Program-made: the position numbers and the translations under genes
Shown: piece after piece, positions 1-9,684 of the stretch
Layout of the letters: the number at the start of each line of letters is the position of its first letter
How positions within the stretch are numbered: the stretch's first letter is position 1
Source of the DNA: Akkermansiaceae bacterium
GTDB lineage: Bacteria; Verrucomicrobiota; Verrucomicrobiia; Verrucomicrobiales; Akkermansiaceae
NCBI GenBank assembly: GCA_025363295.1
Contig: JANYEC010000076.1
Location: 59,203 to 123,202 of the forward strand
Length of the DNA: 64,000 nucleotides
Reading direction: 5' to 3'
Notes under the pieces: model-generated
What the model saw: the letters and a program-made list of their open reading frames with translations, nothing else
Databases searched by the model: none
Told to the model about the DNA's origin: nothing

Positions 1-887
1 TCAATCCCGGCGCGGATATCCGAGGGCTCGTATTGTTTTTTATAGAAACCGCGAATAACGGCGACGAGCGCCTCCCGGAATGCGGTTAGGTGAGTTCCGC
101 CTTGAGAAGTGTTCTGGCCGTTGACAAATGTATAGTATTCCTCGCCGCTCTCAGGAGTGTGGGTGAAGGCGATTTCTATATCTTTCCCGACGAGATGGAT
201 CGGCGGATAGAGTGGCTCATTTTCCATTTCCTCGCGCAGCAAATCGAGCAAACCGTCCTTCGAGCGGAATTTCTTACCATTAAAATTGATCGTGAGCGCC
301 GGATTCAGATAGGAATAATAACGGCACATTTTTTCCACGAACGGTTCTTTGAATTTCGCCTTCGCGGGGAAAATTGAGCGATCGAGTTCGAAGGCAAGGC
401 GCGTGCCATTCGCCCCATCGTCACGGCGCGGATTTTTCATATCCACGGTGAGCACACCTTTCGAGAATTCGAGAGATTTCGTTTCACCCTCGCGCCATGC
501 TTGGATTTCAAAAAACGTGGAAAGCGCATTGACCGCCTTGATGCCAACGCCATTTAACCCGACGGATTTTTTGAACGCCTCGCTGTCATACTTCGCACCG
601 GTATTGATCATCGCCGCGCAGTCGAAAAGTTTCCCTAACGGAATCCCGCGCCCGAAGTCACGCACCTCCACACGGCCCTCCTCATCGATGTCCACGCGGA
701 CCTCTTTCCCGTAACCCATGATGTGCTCGTCGATGGAGTTATCCACTGCTTCCTTCAACAGGATGTAGAGGCCATCGTCGGGCGAGGAGCCATCACCGAG
801 TTTGCCAATATACATGCCGGGCCTCATGCGGATGTGCTCGCGCCAGTCTAGGGATTTGATGTCGTCTTCGGTATAATCTGCGGCCAT
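1..887 (-). CDS. parE: Type IIA DNA topoisomerase subunit B (ParE/GyrB-like), N-terminal part, cut by window edge
   Basis: This is the ATPase subunit of a type IIA topoisomerase, which couples ATP hydrolysis to strand passage together with a GyrA/ParC partner. Reading back from ATG at 887, the GHKL ATPase core is present: RMRPGMYIG, then EAVDNSIDE with the catalytic Glu and Mg-binding Asn, then [10 protein letters not shown], then the lid motif [14 protein letters not shown]. It is followed by the transducer region with FNGKKF and [13 protein letters not shown]. The insert [20 protein letters not shown] resembles the ParE-like proteins of Bacteroidetes, Chlamydiae and Verrucomicrobia more than classical GyrB; this is a judgement from memory. 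The C-terminal Toprim half lies beyond base 1. A gyrB identity cannot be excluded. Confidence 0.88.
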   Translation of the reverse strand, partial: MAADYTEDDIKSLDWREHIRMRPGMYIGKLGDGSSPDDGLYILLKEAVDNSIDEHIMGYGKEVRVDIDEEGRVEVRDFGRGIPLGKLFDCAAMINTGAKYDSEAFKKSVGLNGVGIKAVNALSTFFEIQAWREGETKSLEFSKGVLTVDMKNPRRDDGANGTRLAFELDRSIFPAKAKFKEPFVEKMCRYYSYLNPALTINFNGKKFRSKDGLLDLLREEMENEPLYPPIHLVGKDIEIAFTHTPESGEEYYTFVNGQNTSQGGTHLTAFREALVAVIRGFYKKQYEPSDIRAGI

Positions 888-1032
888 GAGGAAAATGTGT
901 TACGGAAGTCCTAAACGCTTGCCGGGGCAGGTGCAAGGGTTGTGATGAATGTGGCTGGGTGTCTCGAGCGGAATGAATTCCGCGCTCCAATTGACGGGTC
1001 AGCTCGCATTCGAGATCTCTGATCATTTCCGA

Positions 1033-1847
1033 TCACCGTCCCAAAAGCTTCTTGAATGGCCACAGCAGCCAACCGATCAGCATGCTGGAGACCTTTGCAT
1101 AAAGGACCATCGGGACATTCGCGATTCGGAAAACAGGGCGGCACACCTGCCTCATTGGCGCGCTGCGAGCATACCAAATCGAGAGCGCTATAATGATTAG
1201 CACGCCGGAAAATTTGCCCACGGGACCAAAATGAATATGGGTGTGAAAGGCATACAGCGCGGACATTTCCACTAATAAAATCAGGCCCACATAGCCGATG
1301 AGTAAAAATGCCGTGTGCTCGAGGATGGGATATTTCTCTACCATTTTTAAACTCACCGAGGCAAACAACCACAATGTTACAAGTCCAATACGAGACACAC
1401 GCCCAGCACCACCACGCGGATGTCAGAACTCATCGCCACCGCCGCGACCACGTTATCCACGCTCAGGCTCAAATCCATTAGCTGAATCGCGATCACGGTG
1501 GACCAGAAAGTCCGCGCCTTGTGCGTTATCGTTTGGGAATCCTCCTCATTTGATGCGCAAAAGTGACTGAAATGCTCTGCCATCAAATGAATCAGGTAAA
1601 AGGCGCCGAGAAACTTAATCCACTCGTTCGCCATGATGAAGCCCACGAAAAACAACGCGACTCCCCGAAACACATAAGCTCCGGCCAGCCCGGTGCGCAG
1701 GGCCAGTTTCTTTTGATTTTCCGGCAGTTGAGATGCCAGCGTCGCGATCGCCAGCATGTTGTCCACCGAGAGCAAGCCCTCGATGATGATCAGCGAAATG
1801 ATGACCGGCGCAGCTTCGCGGAGTTGTAGGAGGATTTCAGCAATCAT
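1033..1847 (-). pseudogene. TerC-family integral membrane protein, interrupted by a frameshift
   Basis: TerC proteins are polytopic inner-membrane proteins linked to metal-ion export or tellurite resistance. The first part, from ATG at 1847, contains the two family repeats EGLLSVDNMLAIA and LSLSVDNVVAAVA, with Asp in the membrane. That frame stops after GVCLVLDL near 1375. The rest of the family pattern (VEKYPILEHTAFLLIGYVG and LLVEM) continues in another frame down to the stop at 1033. The switch falls at a (GT)3 run on the coding strand (1395-1400). Removing one GT unit would join the halves into one protein of about 270 residues, a normal size. It is either a true mutation, a phase-variable tract or a sequencing indel. 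The divergently read sigma-factor gene begins about 180 bases beyond its start. Confidence 0.8.
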
Positions 1848-2025
1848 GGTTGAACCGCCGCGAAGCTGCCTCACTCGACAAGCGCATGCAAGAAGCGGAT
1901 TCATCACGGTGAATCACGCAGACAGAATCCCCCTCAAAGGCGTCGTGCCCCCACCCTCCGTCACCTTCCTTTACATGCCGGATCTTCGGTGTACTCTCTT
2001 TTCGCTGCTCACCACACCCCTCTCA

Positions 2026-2625
2026 ATGTTTCGTCAGCCCCGTCCCCCCGACCCTGACCAGGACCTCATCACGCGTGCCCAACAAGGCGATACGCGTGCC
2101 TTTGACGCCCTGATCCTCAAGTATGGCGATAAGCTTTACGGCCTCGTCTATAACATGACCTCTCACAAGGAGGACACCCATGATCTGCTGCAAGAGATCT
2201 TCGCCCGCTCCTATCAATCGCTCGGAAAATTTCGCGGAGGCTCTACGTTTTACACTTGGATCTATCAGATAGCGGTCAATCTCACGCTCAATTTCCTCAA
2301 GAAACGCAAGCGCCGCGCGGGTTTGAGCCTGAATGATCTGAACTCATCCGTCCAACAAGACCCCGCTCTAATCGATACGACCCATGAAGCAAATCCGGAA
2401 CGACAGACCAATCTAAACGAACTTCAGATAAAATTGAACGAAGCCATGATGAAATTGTCTGAACCCCACAGAATGGTTGTGACGATGTTTGACATCCAAG
2501 GCATGTCCCACGGGGAGATCGCCAAGGTGCTCAGCTCATCGGAAGGCACCATTCGTTCACGACTCCATTATGCGCATCTTCAACTTCAATCAGCCCTCCA
2601 AGATAGCTGGGAAGAAAGATTTTGA
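2026..2625 (+). CDS. RNA polymerase sigma factor, ECF (sigma-70 family)
   Basis: A 199-residue alternative sigma factor. Region 2 lies at about residues 8-90: GDTRAFDALILKYGDKLYGL, then DTHDLLQEIFARSYQSL for core binding, then FYTWIYQIAVNLTLNFLKKR for the -10 element. Region 4, with its helix-turn-helix, lies at about 140-195: LSEPHRMVVTMFDIQGMSH, then SEGTIRSRLHYA. Region 3 is absent, as expected for ECF factors. ATG at 2026 is preferred because the reading frame upstream has no family similarity. A small membrane protein and a PDZ protein follow within 55 and about 20 bases, suggesting an envelope-signalling unit. Its target promoters are unknown. Confidence 0.9.
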   Translation: MFRQPRPPDPDQDLITRAQQGDTRAFDALILKYGDKLYGLVYNMTSHKEDTHDLLQEIFARSYQSLGKFRGGSTFYTWIYQIAVNLTLNFLKKRKRRAGLSLNDLNSSVQQDPALIDTTHEANPERQTNLNELQIKLNEAMMKLSEPHRMVVTMFDIQGMSHGEIAKVLSSSEGTIRSRLHYAHLQLQSALQDSWEERF

Positions 2626-2679
2626 AAAATTGACTTGCATGTGGGGTTTATTTTTAATAATTCCTAATTATCAATCGCA

Positions 2680-3072
2680 GTGAAACCAACGGTCGAACAA
2701 ATCGGAAACCTGCTAGCCCTCAAGCGCCATGAGCGTCCTGATGAGGGTTACTGGCAGGATTTTCTTTGCGAATTTCATCACAACCAGCGCGAGCAAGCTG
2801 TGAAAAAAACTGGACTGATGAGTTTGATCGCACGTTTTTCCGCCACGTTTTCCGACCTTGGCCCATCCAAATGGGCTTACGGCGCTGGACTGGCCTACGC
2901 AACCCTCACGGTTGCCTTTTTCCTCACTCCACGAGGCGTGGATGTAGAAAAAACTCCCGCAGCTCCGGTCAACTACCAAGTGGTTCCGGCACCTGCGCCT
3001 GCGGTCGAGCAACTCGACCAGCTGGACTTGAGTCCTTCGACTAAAGGGAGTGCGGGCGAACAGGTGTTCTAA
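2680..3072 (+). CDS. Small single-pass membrane protein, possible anti-sigma factor
   Basis: A 130-residue protein starting at GTG 2680, 54 bases after the sigma-factor stop. I do not recognise a named family. The N-terminal part (about 1-65) is charged and soluble, with the start KPTVEQIGNLLALKRHE. A hydrophobic stretch follows at about 68-85 (WAYGAGLAYATLTVAFFL), then a Pro/Ala-rich tail of about 45 residues. A cytoplasmic head, one membrane helix and a tail across the membrane is the layout of many anti-sigma factors, and its position right behind an ECF sigma gene supports that. No zinc anti-sigma motif (HxxxCxxC) is visible. The function is inferred from context only. Confidence 0.7.
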   Translation: MKPTVEQIGNLLALKRHERPDEGYWQDFLCEFHHNQREQAVKKTGLMSLIARFSATFSDLGPSKWAYGAGLAYATLTVAFFLTPRGVDVEKTPAAPVNYQVVPAPAPAVEQLDQLDLSPSTKGSAGEQVF

Positions 3073-3088
3073 TTCCGGAAATCCCGAA

Positions 3089-3997
3089 ATGGTGGATCTG
3101 GAATACCCGCGTCGGCGATGGTCGATCCGACCTTTGGGAATTTTGCTAGGATTTCTGGTGCCTGCGAGCATGGCCGAGCCCGTGGCTTTTTCACCGCGTT
3201 GGCGGGTTAATTTTCCCGCCGCAGCGAATGCGAAAGCCTGCGAATCAACTGCCGTTGCGGTGGAAGGGGATTCGATCTTAGTCACCGTGATGGGAGGTAG
3301 TGCAGACCCGATGACTCCCAAACTTGAGCTTGGAGGCCGACCTATTCCCTTCAAAGTGATCGGTCATGATCCCGTATCACGACTTCAATTCCTCCAGTTT
3401 CAAGATGGCGTTCCCACCAAATCAAGCGAATGGCTGACTGATGCCAGCGGCAGTGCCGGTGCCTCCATGGTTGCCCTGTCGCCCGCCGGACCTGTGAAAT
3501 GCCGCACCACTGGCTGGGTCAAACAAGTCGGGGGTAAAATTTTACCCTTCGCGCTGCTCCGAGTGACCTTTGGGGGCCCAGTTCCACCTCCTGGCACGCC
3601 GCTGACAGACGATTCCGGCCGAATTGCCGCCATCGTGTTTCAAGATGCTGGAGCCGGAAATACCGCCTATGCAATCCCCGCCGAGGCGGTGCGTCGGGTG
3701 CGGCGAGATGTTTGCAGTGGGGGTCATCTGGTCCGCGGCTGGCTGGGGCTTGCCTTGCGCGCCGAGTCACCATCGCCGCAAGTGATCCGCGTTTTGCCAA
3801 ACTCGCCCGCATCCGCTTCTGGAGTTCTGGCGGGCGATGTGATTGTCAGCATCGGTGCCCGCCAAGTCGCCGACTATGCGGATGCCGCTAACGCGTTTTT
3901 TTATCTAATCCCCGGTCAGCCTGTCGAAGTGAAATTGCTACGTGGTGTCGATCAGTTAGCCTACATACTCACCCCCACGAATCCCGTTTCGAAGTGA
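3089..3997 (+). CDS. Exported protein with degenerate trypsin-like domain and C-terminal PDZ domain
   Basis: About 302 residues from ATG 3089. A GTG at 3050 inside the previous gene is a less likely start, because ATG 3089 places an Arg-rich n-region directly before the hydrophobic segment IRPLGILLGFLVPAS, which looks like a signal peptide. The middle (about 35-210) aligns by eye with an HtrA-like protease barrel. Where proteases have GNSGGPL, however, this protein has PPPGTPL followed by DDSGRIAAIV, so the nucleophilic Ser is absent. A PDZ domain covers about 215-295 (GWLGLALRAE, SPASASGVLAGDVIVSIG). It is probably a non-catalytic periplasmic binder or sensor. It is the last gene of the sigma, membrane protein, PDZ unit. 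Confidence 0.75.
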   Translation: MVDLEYPRRRWSIRPLGILLGFLVPASMAEPVAFSPRWRVNFPAAANAKACESTAVAVEGDSILVTVMGGSADPMTPKLELGGRPIPFKVIGHDPVSRLQFLQFQDGVPTKSSEWLTDASGSAGASMVALSPAGPVKCRTTGWVKQVGGKILPFALLRVTFGGPVPPPGTPLTDDSGRIAAIVFQDAGAGNTAYAIPAEAVRRVRRDVCSGGHLVRGWLGLALRAESPSPQVIRVLPNSPASASGVLAGDVIVSIGARQVADYADAANAFFYLIPGQPVEVKLLRGVDQLAYILTPTNPVSK

Positions 3998-4037
3998 GGC
4001 CGACAAGGACAGTGCCTTCTTCCTCAAAAGCTGCTCG

Positions 4038-7000
4038 CTAAAGGTTTCCTAAGACCATTTCCTCAATTCGCTTCTCGGAAACTTTCACTAACAATGAAAT
4101 GTCCGGGGCGAAAAGTGAGATCCGGTATTCCTCTAACATCCAGCCAATCGACCAGAGATTTGGGTCTGTGAAGTCCGCCGTCCATGCGCTGAACCACGGT
4201 TGCCAGAGACGCCGTAAGCGGTCCGTCTTTTCCAAATCCTTGACGATGGGTAGCGAGGAAATCCTACCTAAGCGCGAACGAATGGCACGCAAGCGCCGCG
4301 GGTAATCGCACAGGGCGGTGAAGCCCGCCCGCCATGCAAATCGTTCGCGGAAAAGCCATGTGAGTTCCTCCGCGAGATCTTCCGCGATTTCGCCGAGATT
4401 GCGGTCTTTGAGGTTTTTGCTGATCCAAGTGCGGATTTCTGGCAGAATTTCGTGGATTTCACCGAGGCTTTTCCCAATGGCGGCCGCGGCTTCATACCAG
4501 CGACCACGCGCATCCTCGGCGAGTGCGCGGAATTCATCGGGCGATCTTGGGAAAACTCCGCCAGCCGCGCCTTCTGCAGCTAGCAGAATCAGATCGCTCA
4601 TCGACGTTCCACCGGCGCCGAGACGAGGCATTTCTACCTTCGCCATAAGACCTAACGGAAATTTTTTCGTGATGTAAGCCACTTGTTCGGCATGGGCGAG
4701 ACAAAGCAGCCGCGCACCACCGGCGCGGTGGGATTCGTTTGCTTCGGCGGCGCAAGTGTAGGCTCGAATCCCGACTGATTTCCCTTCATCGACCAGCGCA
4801 GGAAATGCCGCGCCGCCGGGGGTTTGCACACGTTCTGGTAGACTTTCCCCTTCCCAGGTGCTCATTCCTTTTCTCTCAATATCCGAGTTCGCGATGGCCT
4901 CGAATCGCACACGCATGCGGTCGGCGAGTTGAAGCTTCAGCGCGGCAACATCCTCGCCCATAGCGAGTTCCTGAGCGTCATCATCGCAGACCCAAACTTT
5001 CGTAATGAGGTGGGGTGGCAATTTACTAACATCGTATTCCCCCGGTGGGACGTGAGCTCCCGTTCGCTCTTGGGCGTATTCGGATAGAGCCTGAAATATC
5101 GGGCGATCCTTCGGTGCAAACATCCACAATTCGGAAAACCCCTCCGCCACCGGGCCGATGGGCTGACAGACGCGACGATAGTCTTTCGGCAACGAGCGGA
5201 GTAGAATTTCCGCTCGCTCGCACAGATTTCCATCCACTCCCCATGTCGGCAGCCAGTCCGGAAATTTCGGCAGTTGATCGACGTGAACGCCGAGGGTCAC
5301 GCCATCATCGCGTTCGCCTGATAGAGCATGATAGTAGAGTGTATATTCATCAGAGCCATGGCGTAGTGTGTCAGGAAATCCGTCCAATCCGAGGTCTTCG
5401 AAATCTTCATCCACCACATCAGACACGGCTAACATAAGAGTCTCCTCATGAGTTTCAAGCCACCTATGGAAAGCAGCGGCGGTGTTGATATCCTCTGGAA
5501 TGCGGTCTTCGAAAAACCGCAGCACCGCCTCATCGCTCCACAAGCCGCCGGGCCTGCGGAGTTTCTGTTCGATTGCTTCGATCTCACCGCGCATCTCATT
5601 GATGTGGTCGAGAAATTTGCAACGCTTCCGCAAGCCACCGCCGACCACGCCTTCTCGCAGGAAAATGTTTCGTGCGGCCTTCGCATCCACTCGACCGTAG
5701 TGAATCCTGCGCCCGACGATGATTGGAAGACCACCACAGATCACGGTTTCCTTGCCATAAACAGCGCCCTGCACCTCGTCCCAGTGAGCTTCGCCATATT
5801 TGCTTTTGCACAGATGCGGGGCAACTTGCTCCACCCATACCGGCTCTAACCGGGCGACCCGTCGCGCCCACAAGCGGGTGGTTTCGACGAGTTCCATCGC
5901 CATCACCCACTCGTAACGTTTTGGAATACCAAACAAGCCGGAGCCTGGAAAAACTGCGAAGAATCCTCCATTCGCCGCACGGTAAGTTTTCGACTCGCGA
6001 TCCCACAATCCGAATTGGCGAGGGACTCCTGCTAGAAGTGCTTTGTGAATCGTGGAATACCCGGCAGGTGTCGAAATTCCCTCCTTGATATTTCCAATTT
6101 TCAACTTCCATTCTCTCTCTAGCAGATCAGCCAGTTCATCGCGCACGTTTGCCCATTCCATCACACGGCGTGCGTTGAGAAATGCAGGTCCACAATATTT
6201 CCTCAGCGCGTTGCGTTTCCATCGCCCACGCTCATCGCGGAAACGACCAAGATCGCTCCACATGCGGAGGATACTGATAAAGTCACTGTCGCCATCCTTC
6301 CACCTTGCGTGAGCAGCATCCGCCTCGCGGGCTTTTTCCGCAGGGCGCTCGCGGGGATCGCTCGATTCAATGGCAGCCACGATGGGTAAAACTTCCGCGA
6401 GACATCCTTCCTGGCGGGCTTCTATCAGCATACGCCCGAGACGCGGATCGACGGGCAGACGTGCGATTGCTCGACCGAATTCCGTGAGGCGTTTTTCTTT
6501 ATCGAGTGCGCCCACTTCGCGCAGCGTGCGATAGCCTTCGGACACCGCTTTTGGGGCGGGTGGATCGAGAAACGGAAACTCGTCGATTTCTGGCAGCGCG
6601 AGAGCTTTCATCCGTAGAATCACTCCTGCTAGAGAACTGCGGCGTATTTCAGGATCCGTGAATTCGGGGCGCTCGGTGAGTTCCTCCTCTTCGTAAAGCC
6701 GCACACAAACCCCATCGCGTACGCGACCGCAACGACCTTTGCGCTGACGGGCGCTGGCCTGACTTACGGGCTCGATTTGTAGTCTTTGCACGCCCTTACC
6801 CGGGCTCCATCGGCTGACACGGGCGATGCCGGAATCGATCACGCAGGCGATGCGCGGAATCGTTAGAGAAGTCTCTGCCACATTGGTTGCTAGAATTATT
6901 CGGCGCTTGTTTCCGGGATTAAAAACACGCTGCTGATCGCCCAAGCCAAGCCGCGCGAATAGCGGAAGAATTTCCGTTCCACGATATTCGCGGCCATCGA

Positions 7001-7739
7001 GCATATCCGCACATTCCCGGATTTCGCGCTCACCCGGTAGAAAGATGAGGACATCACCGTTAGGCTCGACCTCGCCCAGATAATCGACGGCTCGCGCGAC
7101 GTGTTGCGGGAGATCCTCGTCCTCGAATGGCGGCAGGAAAAACTCCGCCACGGGAAACATCCGCCCCGGGGCCTCAATGACCGGAGCAGGCACGCCATTG
7201 ACCATGAAAAATTCCGCGAAAGCACCCGCATCAAGGGTGGCCGATGAGATCACTAACTTTAAATCCTTACGACGCTCCAACAGCCGTTTTACATACCCTA
7301 ACAAAAAATCAATATTCAGCGATCGCTCATGTGCCTCATCGAGGATCAGCGCTTCGTATTGATTGAGGTCGCGGTCGCCCTGCGTTTCGGCCAATAGGAT
7401 TCCATCGGTCATGAATTTGATGCGCGTTTCACGCGAGGTCCTGTCCTCAAAGCGCACCTGGTAGCCAACGTAATCGCCCAGCGGCACCTGAAGCTCCTCC
7501 GCCACTCGCTTCGAGACGCTGGCAGCAGCAATCCGCCGTGGTTGGGTGCAGCCGATGCGCCCACCATCGACTCCCAACGCCTCGGCAACCATTTTCGGGA
7601 GTTGTGTGGTTTTTCCCGAGCCGGTTTCGCTAACAACCACGACCACCGGATGAGCTCGGACTGCGGCAAGGATCTGCTCCCGATGCTCCACGACCGGCAG
7701 TTCCTGCGGATAATTCCAATTTCCTGAAAACAAACTCAT
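4038..7739 (-). CDS. hrpA: ATP-dependent RNA helicase HrpA (DEAH box)
   Basis: About 1233 residues, near the usual ~1300 of HrpA. The superfamily 2 motifs appear in order: GSGKTTQ (I, about residue 40), TQPRR (Ia), LILDEAHERS (II, DEAH), SSATLD (III), NVAETSLTIP (V) and QRKGRCGRVRDG (VI). The helicase-associated and OB-fold regions follow, then the long C-terminal extension typical of bacterial HrpA (DUF3418 type). HrpA unwinds RNA and rescues stalled or collided ribosomes. ATG at 7739 gives the start MSLFSGNWNYPQELP. An in-frame ATG at 7802 would add 21 residues with no evident similarity. The gene converges with the PDZ gene on its left and diverges from the ABC genes on its right. Confidence 0.93.
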   Translation of the reverse strand: MSLFSGNWNYPQELPVVEHREQILAAVRAHPVVVVVSETGSGKTTQLPKMVAEALGVDGGRIGCTQPRRIAAASVSKRVAEELQVPLGDYVGYQVRFEDRTSRETRIKFMTDGILLAETQGDRDLNQYEALILDEAHERSLNIDFLLGYVKRLLERRKDLKLVISSATLDAGAFAEFFMVNGVPAPVIEAPGRMFPVAEFFLPPFEDEDLPQHVARAVDYLGEVEPNGDVLIFLPGEREIRECADMLDGREYRGTEILPLFARLGLGDQQRVFNPGNKRRIILATNVAETSLTIPRIACVIDSGIARVSRWSPGKGVQRLQIEPVSQASARQRKGRCGRVRDGVCVRLYEEEELTERPEFTDPEIRRSSLAGVILRMKALALPEIDEFPFLDPPAPKAVSEGYRTLREVGALDKEKRLTEFGRAIARLPVDPRLGRMLIEARQEGCLAEVLPIVAAIESSDPRERPAEKAREADAAHARWKDGDSDFISILRMWSDLGRFRDERGRWKRNALRKYCGPAFLNARRVMEWANVRDELADLLEREWKLKIGNIKEGISTPAGYSTIHKALLAGVPRQFGLWDRESKTYRAANGGFFAVFPGSGLFGIPKRYEWVMAMELVETTRLWARRVARLEPVWVEQVAPHLCKSKYGEAHWDEVQGAVYGKETVICGGLPIIVGRRIHYGRVDAKAARNIFLREGVVGGGLRKRCKFLDHINEMRGEIEAIEQKLRRPGGLWSDEAVLRFFEDRIPEDINTAAAFHRWLETHEETLMLAVSDVVDEDFEDLGLDGFPDTLRHGSDEYTLYYHALSGERDDGVTLGVHVDQLPKFPDWLPTWGVDGNLCERAEILLRSLPKDYRRVCQPIGPVAEGFSELWMFAPKDRPIFQALSEYAQERTGAHVPPGEYDVSKLPPHLITKVWVCDDDAQELAMGEDVAALKLQLADRMRVRFEAIANSDIERKGMSTWEGESLPERVQTPGGAAFPALVDEGKSVGIRAYTCAAEANESHRAGGARLLCLAHAEQVAYITKKFPLGLMAKVEMPRLGAGGTSMSDLILLAAEGAAGGVFPRSPDEFRALAEDARGRWYEAAAAIGKSLGEIHEILPEIRTWISKNLKDRNLGEIAEDLAEELTWLFRERFAWRAGFTALCDYPRRLRAIRSRLGRISSLPIVKDLEKTDRLRRLWQPWFSAWTADFTDPNLWSIGWMLEEYRISLFAPDISLLVKVSEKRIEEMVLGNL

Positions 7740-7902
7740 GAGACGTCCGGCGTCATTTTCCGGCTTCCATGGACCGGAGCCGCTTGCTTTGTCGAGTCCC
7801 ATGGACGATCGAATTGACCTTTCTCATTTGGGCACGCGGACTCCAAAATTACAAAGTTGTCCGTTGCCATTGAAGGCGTGCGCCGTAAACATCAAGTCGC
7901 TG

Positions 7903-8766
7903 ATGACTGATCCAACCCCTGCTGTAGAAATCCGAAATCTGGTGAAGGATTTTAAGACGTCCTTCCGCCGCCAGATGCTGCGCGCGGTGGACGACGTTTC
8001 GATCCGAATTATGCCGGGCGAAGTTTACGGGCTGATCGGGCCGAATGGTTCCGGAAAATCCACAACGATGAAAGCGCTACTCGGTCTGGTAGCGCCGACA
8101 GCCGGAACTTGCGCGATTTTTGGCAAGGACTCTTTAAAAGTGGATTCGCGCAATGACGTGGGCTTTCTGCCGGAGAATCCCTATTTCTACAAACACCTGA
8201 GCGGAGCGGAAACACTACGGTTTTATGGCAAACTTTGCGGACTGAGGGGGAAACTGCTAGAAAACCGGGTGAGTGAGCTCCTCGCTTTAGTCGATCTGGA
8301 GAGCGCACGCGACCGCCGGATCGGCGGTTATTCCAAAGGCATGTTGCAGCGGATCGGGCTCGCGCAGGCTCTCATTCAGGAACCGCGCTTAGTCATTTTG
8401 GACGAGCCGACGGCCGGCGTGGATCCGATCGGGTCGCGGCAAATCCGAGATCTCATCATGAAACTTCGCGAGCGAGGCATCACGGTTTTCTTGTGCTCCC
8501 ACTTGCTCGAACAGGTGCAGGAAGTGTGCGATCACGTCGGAATTATTTTCAGGGGAAGAATGGTAAAGGAAGGGCGCTTGGAAGATCTAATCGCTATCGA
8601 GGATCAGACTGAAATCATTTTGAAAGACGCCAGCCCTGAACTCATCTCACAGATCACAGCGCTGGTCGGCAGCTCGGCGGGAACGTCGATCATCCGCACG
8701 GGCAAGCCGAGAACCACGCTAGAGCGGCTTTTCCTCCGCGAAACGACGAAAGGGGACGACCGATGA
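7903..8766 (+). CDS. ABC-2 type transporter, ATP-binding subunit
   Basis: A 287-residue cytoplasmic ATPase. It has Walker A GPNGSGKST at about 46-54, a signature with the variant YSKGMLQR in place of LSGGQ, Walker B LVILDEPTAG, and the switch His in FLCSHLLEQ. The variant signature and the C-terminal tail after residue 220 are typical of ABC-2 exporters of the CcmA/NatA/GldA type. ATG 7903 is preferred; the open frame upstream (to 7738) has no similarity. Its stop overlaps the permease start by four bases (ATGA), so the two are translationally coupled. The substrate cannot be told from sequence. Confidence 0.93.
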   Translation: MTDPTPAVEIRNLVKDFKTSFRRQMLRAVDDVSIRIMPGEVYGLIGPNGSGKSTTMKALLGLVAPTAGTCAIFGKDSLKVDSRNDVGFLPENPYFYKHLSGAETLRFYGKLCGLRGKLLENRVSELLALVDLESARDRRIGGYSKGMLQRIGLAQALIQEPRLVILDEPTAGVDPIGSRQIRDLIMKLRERGITVFLCSHLLEQVQEVCDHVGIIFRGRMVKEGRLEDLIAIEDQTEIILKDASPELISQITALVGSSAGTSIIRTGKPRTTLERLFLRETTKGDDR

Positions 8767-9680
8767 ATACCACCACTGCCAAGGGCTCGCATTTGGGCCG
8801 CATTTCGGTGATTGCAATGCACGCTTTCACTCAATTGGTGAGAATGAAAGTTTTCTATTTTCTAGCGGTATTCGCGGTGATCGCCATCGCTAGTAACTTT
8901 TTTGATCTCCCTCAACACGAAGGGCCTGAATCCGTAGGGATCAACGTGTTGCGTTCGATTAAGAGCTGGTCACTTGGCACCATGACTTTGTTTTCCGTGG
9001 TTCTATCCATCGTGGCGACCGCGCTGCTGCTGCCAAAGGACGTGGAGGACCGGACGCTCTACACCATTTTGGCGAAGCCGGTGCCGCGCTTCGATTATCT
9101 CGCAGGAAAATTGCTGGGCGTAATTCTACTAGTTTTCGTCTCACTCGCACTGATGGACGGGCTGATGACCCTCGTGCTGCACATCCGAACCGGAATCGTG
9201 TTAGACCAGCAAATCGAGATGGCACACAACATGGGTTGGCCACAGGAAGCGATTGATTCATTAAAAACGGAAACGATGGCAAACGCGCCTAACTGGTCCC
9301 TGCAAGGCGCGGTGTTCGCGGTCTTTCTGCGAGCCTCGATCATGGCGTCATTAGCGTTGTTAATCTCGACATTTTCCACGAGCACCTTGTTCACCACCAT
9401 CATCAGTTTCTTGATCTATTTCATCGGTCACTTCCAGGCAGATGCGCGGGATGCTTATCTTCAGGCGGGTGCTGCGGGAGAGGGAGTTTGCGCAAGACTG
9501 GCCTCGCTTGCGATCTCGCTCGTGCTGCCGGATTTCCAGCTCTTCAATGTGATCGACGCCGTCATTGAGGGGCAGGCATTTCCCTTGTTTTTGTTGGCCA
9601 AACTCACGTTTATCGGCTTATTTTACGCGGTATTTTTCACCATGGCCTCTTGGTTCATCTTTGCGGAAAAGGAATTCTAA
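8763..9680 (+). CDS. ABC-2 type transporter, permease subunit
   Basis: A 305-residue inner-membrane protein with about six hydrophobic segments: VFYFLAVFAVIAIAS, TLFSVVLSIVATALLL, LLGVILLVFVSLAL, ASIMASLALLIS, FTTIISFLIYFIG and a C-terminal pair around FPLFLLAKLTFIGLFYAVFF. The motif DVEDRTLYTILAKPVPR after the second helix is characteristic of ABC-2 permeases. It pairs with the ATPase encoded just upstream, overlapping it by four bases. A TPR-like membrane-anchored protein follows after five bases and is probably part of the same operon. Confidence 0.85.
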   Translation: MNTTTAKGSHLGRISVIAMHAFTQLVRMKVFYFLAVFAVIAIASNFFDLPQHEGPESVGINVLRSIKSWSLGTMTLFSVVLSIVATALLLPKDVEDRTLYTILAKPVPRFDYLAGKLLGVILLVFVSLALMDGLMTLVLHIRTGIVLDQQIEMAHNMGWPQEAIDSLKTETMANAPNWSLQGAVFAVFLRASIMASLALLISTFSTSTLFTTIISFLIYFIGHFQADARDAYLQAGAAGEGVCARLASLAISLVLPDFQLFNVIDAVIEGQAFPLFLLAKLTFIGLFYAVFFTMASWFIFAEKEF

Positions 9681-9684
9681 TTTC

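Noticed and set aside
349..714. Plus-strand open frame opposite the topoisomerase gene
   Set aside because: The minus strand carries complete topoisomerase motifs over the same bases; the plus frame is Arg/Ser-rich shadow sequence.
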